From Straminergon stramineum (taxonomy: Eukaryota; Streptophyta; Bryopsida; Hypnales; Calliergonaceae): a stretch of 64,000 bases of DNA. Positions 63,929-64,000 of the stretch are shown piece after piece. The position numbers and the translations under genes were made by a program. The stretch is taken from contig OY987263.1 of the NCBI GenBank assembly GCA_963920665.1, forward strand, positions 29,500,547 to 29,564,546. The letters run 5' to 3'. Position 1 is the stretch's first letter; every line of letters begins with the position of its first letter. A model generated the notes under the pieces. That model was not told the DNA's origin, searched no databases, and saw only the letters and a list, made by a program, of their open reading frames with translations.

Positions 63929-64000
63929 CTACTTGTGCAACAACGAAAGATAATCAACATTCACGGACTTAGAATAATGGAATGAATATTAAAAGAAAAG
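63929..64000. other. Sequence upstream of the relic, cut by window edge
   Basis: Only 72 bases precede the presumed start codon of the minus-strand relic. Nothing can be said about its promoter. Confidence 0.5.

Noticed and set aside
1..64000. tRNA, rRNA, CRISPR arrays, LTR retrotransposons
   Set aside because: I saw no cloverleaf-like sequence, no ribosomal RNA segment, no regularly spaced short repeats and no reverse transcriptase, integrase or paired LTR with primer site. A systematic search was not possible.

Overview
This is nuclear DNA of a land plant. It has spliced genes with GT-AG introns, a microsomal A-type cytochrome P450, two LOG-type cytokinin-activating enzymes and a long AT-rich background full of small terminal-inverted-repeat (TIR) elements. 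Short introns, sparse genes and the style of the P450 suggest a moss or another non-seed plant. That placement is an impression from sequence style, not a proof.

Layout. 1-3.2 kb is AT-rich and repeat-bearing, with a clean CACTA-type MITE at 2100-2305. A pogo/Tigger-like DDE transposase relic lies at 3.2-5.8 kb (+). A TTAA-flanked, piggyBac-like non-coding element is at 9.26-10.18 kb. A complete four-exon P450 gene follows at 10.98-14.87 kb (+). A fold-back element and a second CACTA MITE lie at 16.7-17.5 kb. LOG gene 1 is at 21.5-23.1 kb (-), with six exons. From 24 to 41 kb the window is mostly transposon debris: two more loci of the TTAA family, two fold-backs near 29 kb, a large inverted repeat at 33.5-36 kb and half of a CACTA MITE at 38 kb. 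A unique-looking region at 41.8-44.9 kb holds only fragmentary open frames. LOG gene 2 is at 48.5-50.9 kb (-), with seven exons. CACTA-like ends and tandem repeats occupy 55-59 kb. The last 4.7 kb (59.3-63.9 kb, -) is a large multi-exon gene relic.

Three genes look functional. The two LOG paralogues are predicted to be 243 residues each and would turn cytokinin nucleotides into free bases in the cytosol. The P450 would sit on the ER membrane; it belongs to the CYP71 clan by motif and is not the cytokinin hydroxylase type, so I do not propose a cytokinin gene cluster.

The most unusual object is the relic at 59.3-63.9 kb. Its first exon holds a ParB-like box. Its late exons hold motifs in the order of a beta-class DNA N4/N6-adenine/cytosine methyltransferase. 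ParB plus methyltransferase is an architecture known from phages and bacteria; here it is intron-split, in a plant transposon landscape, and broken by at least six premature stops. The transposase relic is broken in a different way: five in-frame stops, all TAG. The P450 and LOG 2 both end in TAG, so TAG is an ordinary stop in this genome, and methylcytosine decay at CAG codons is my preferred explanation.
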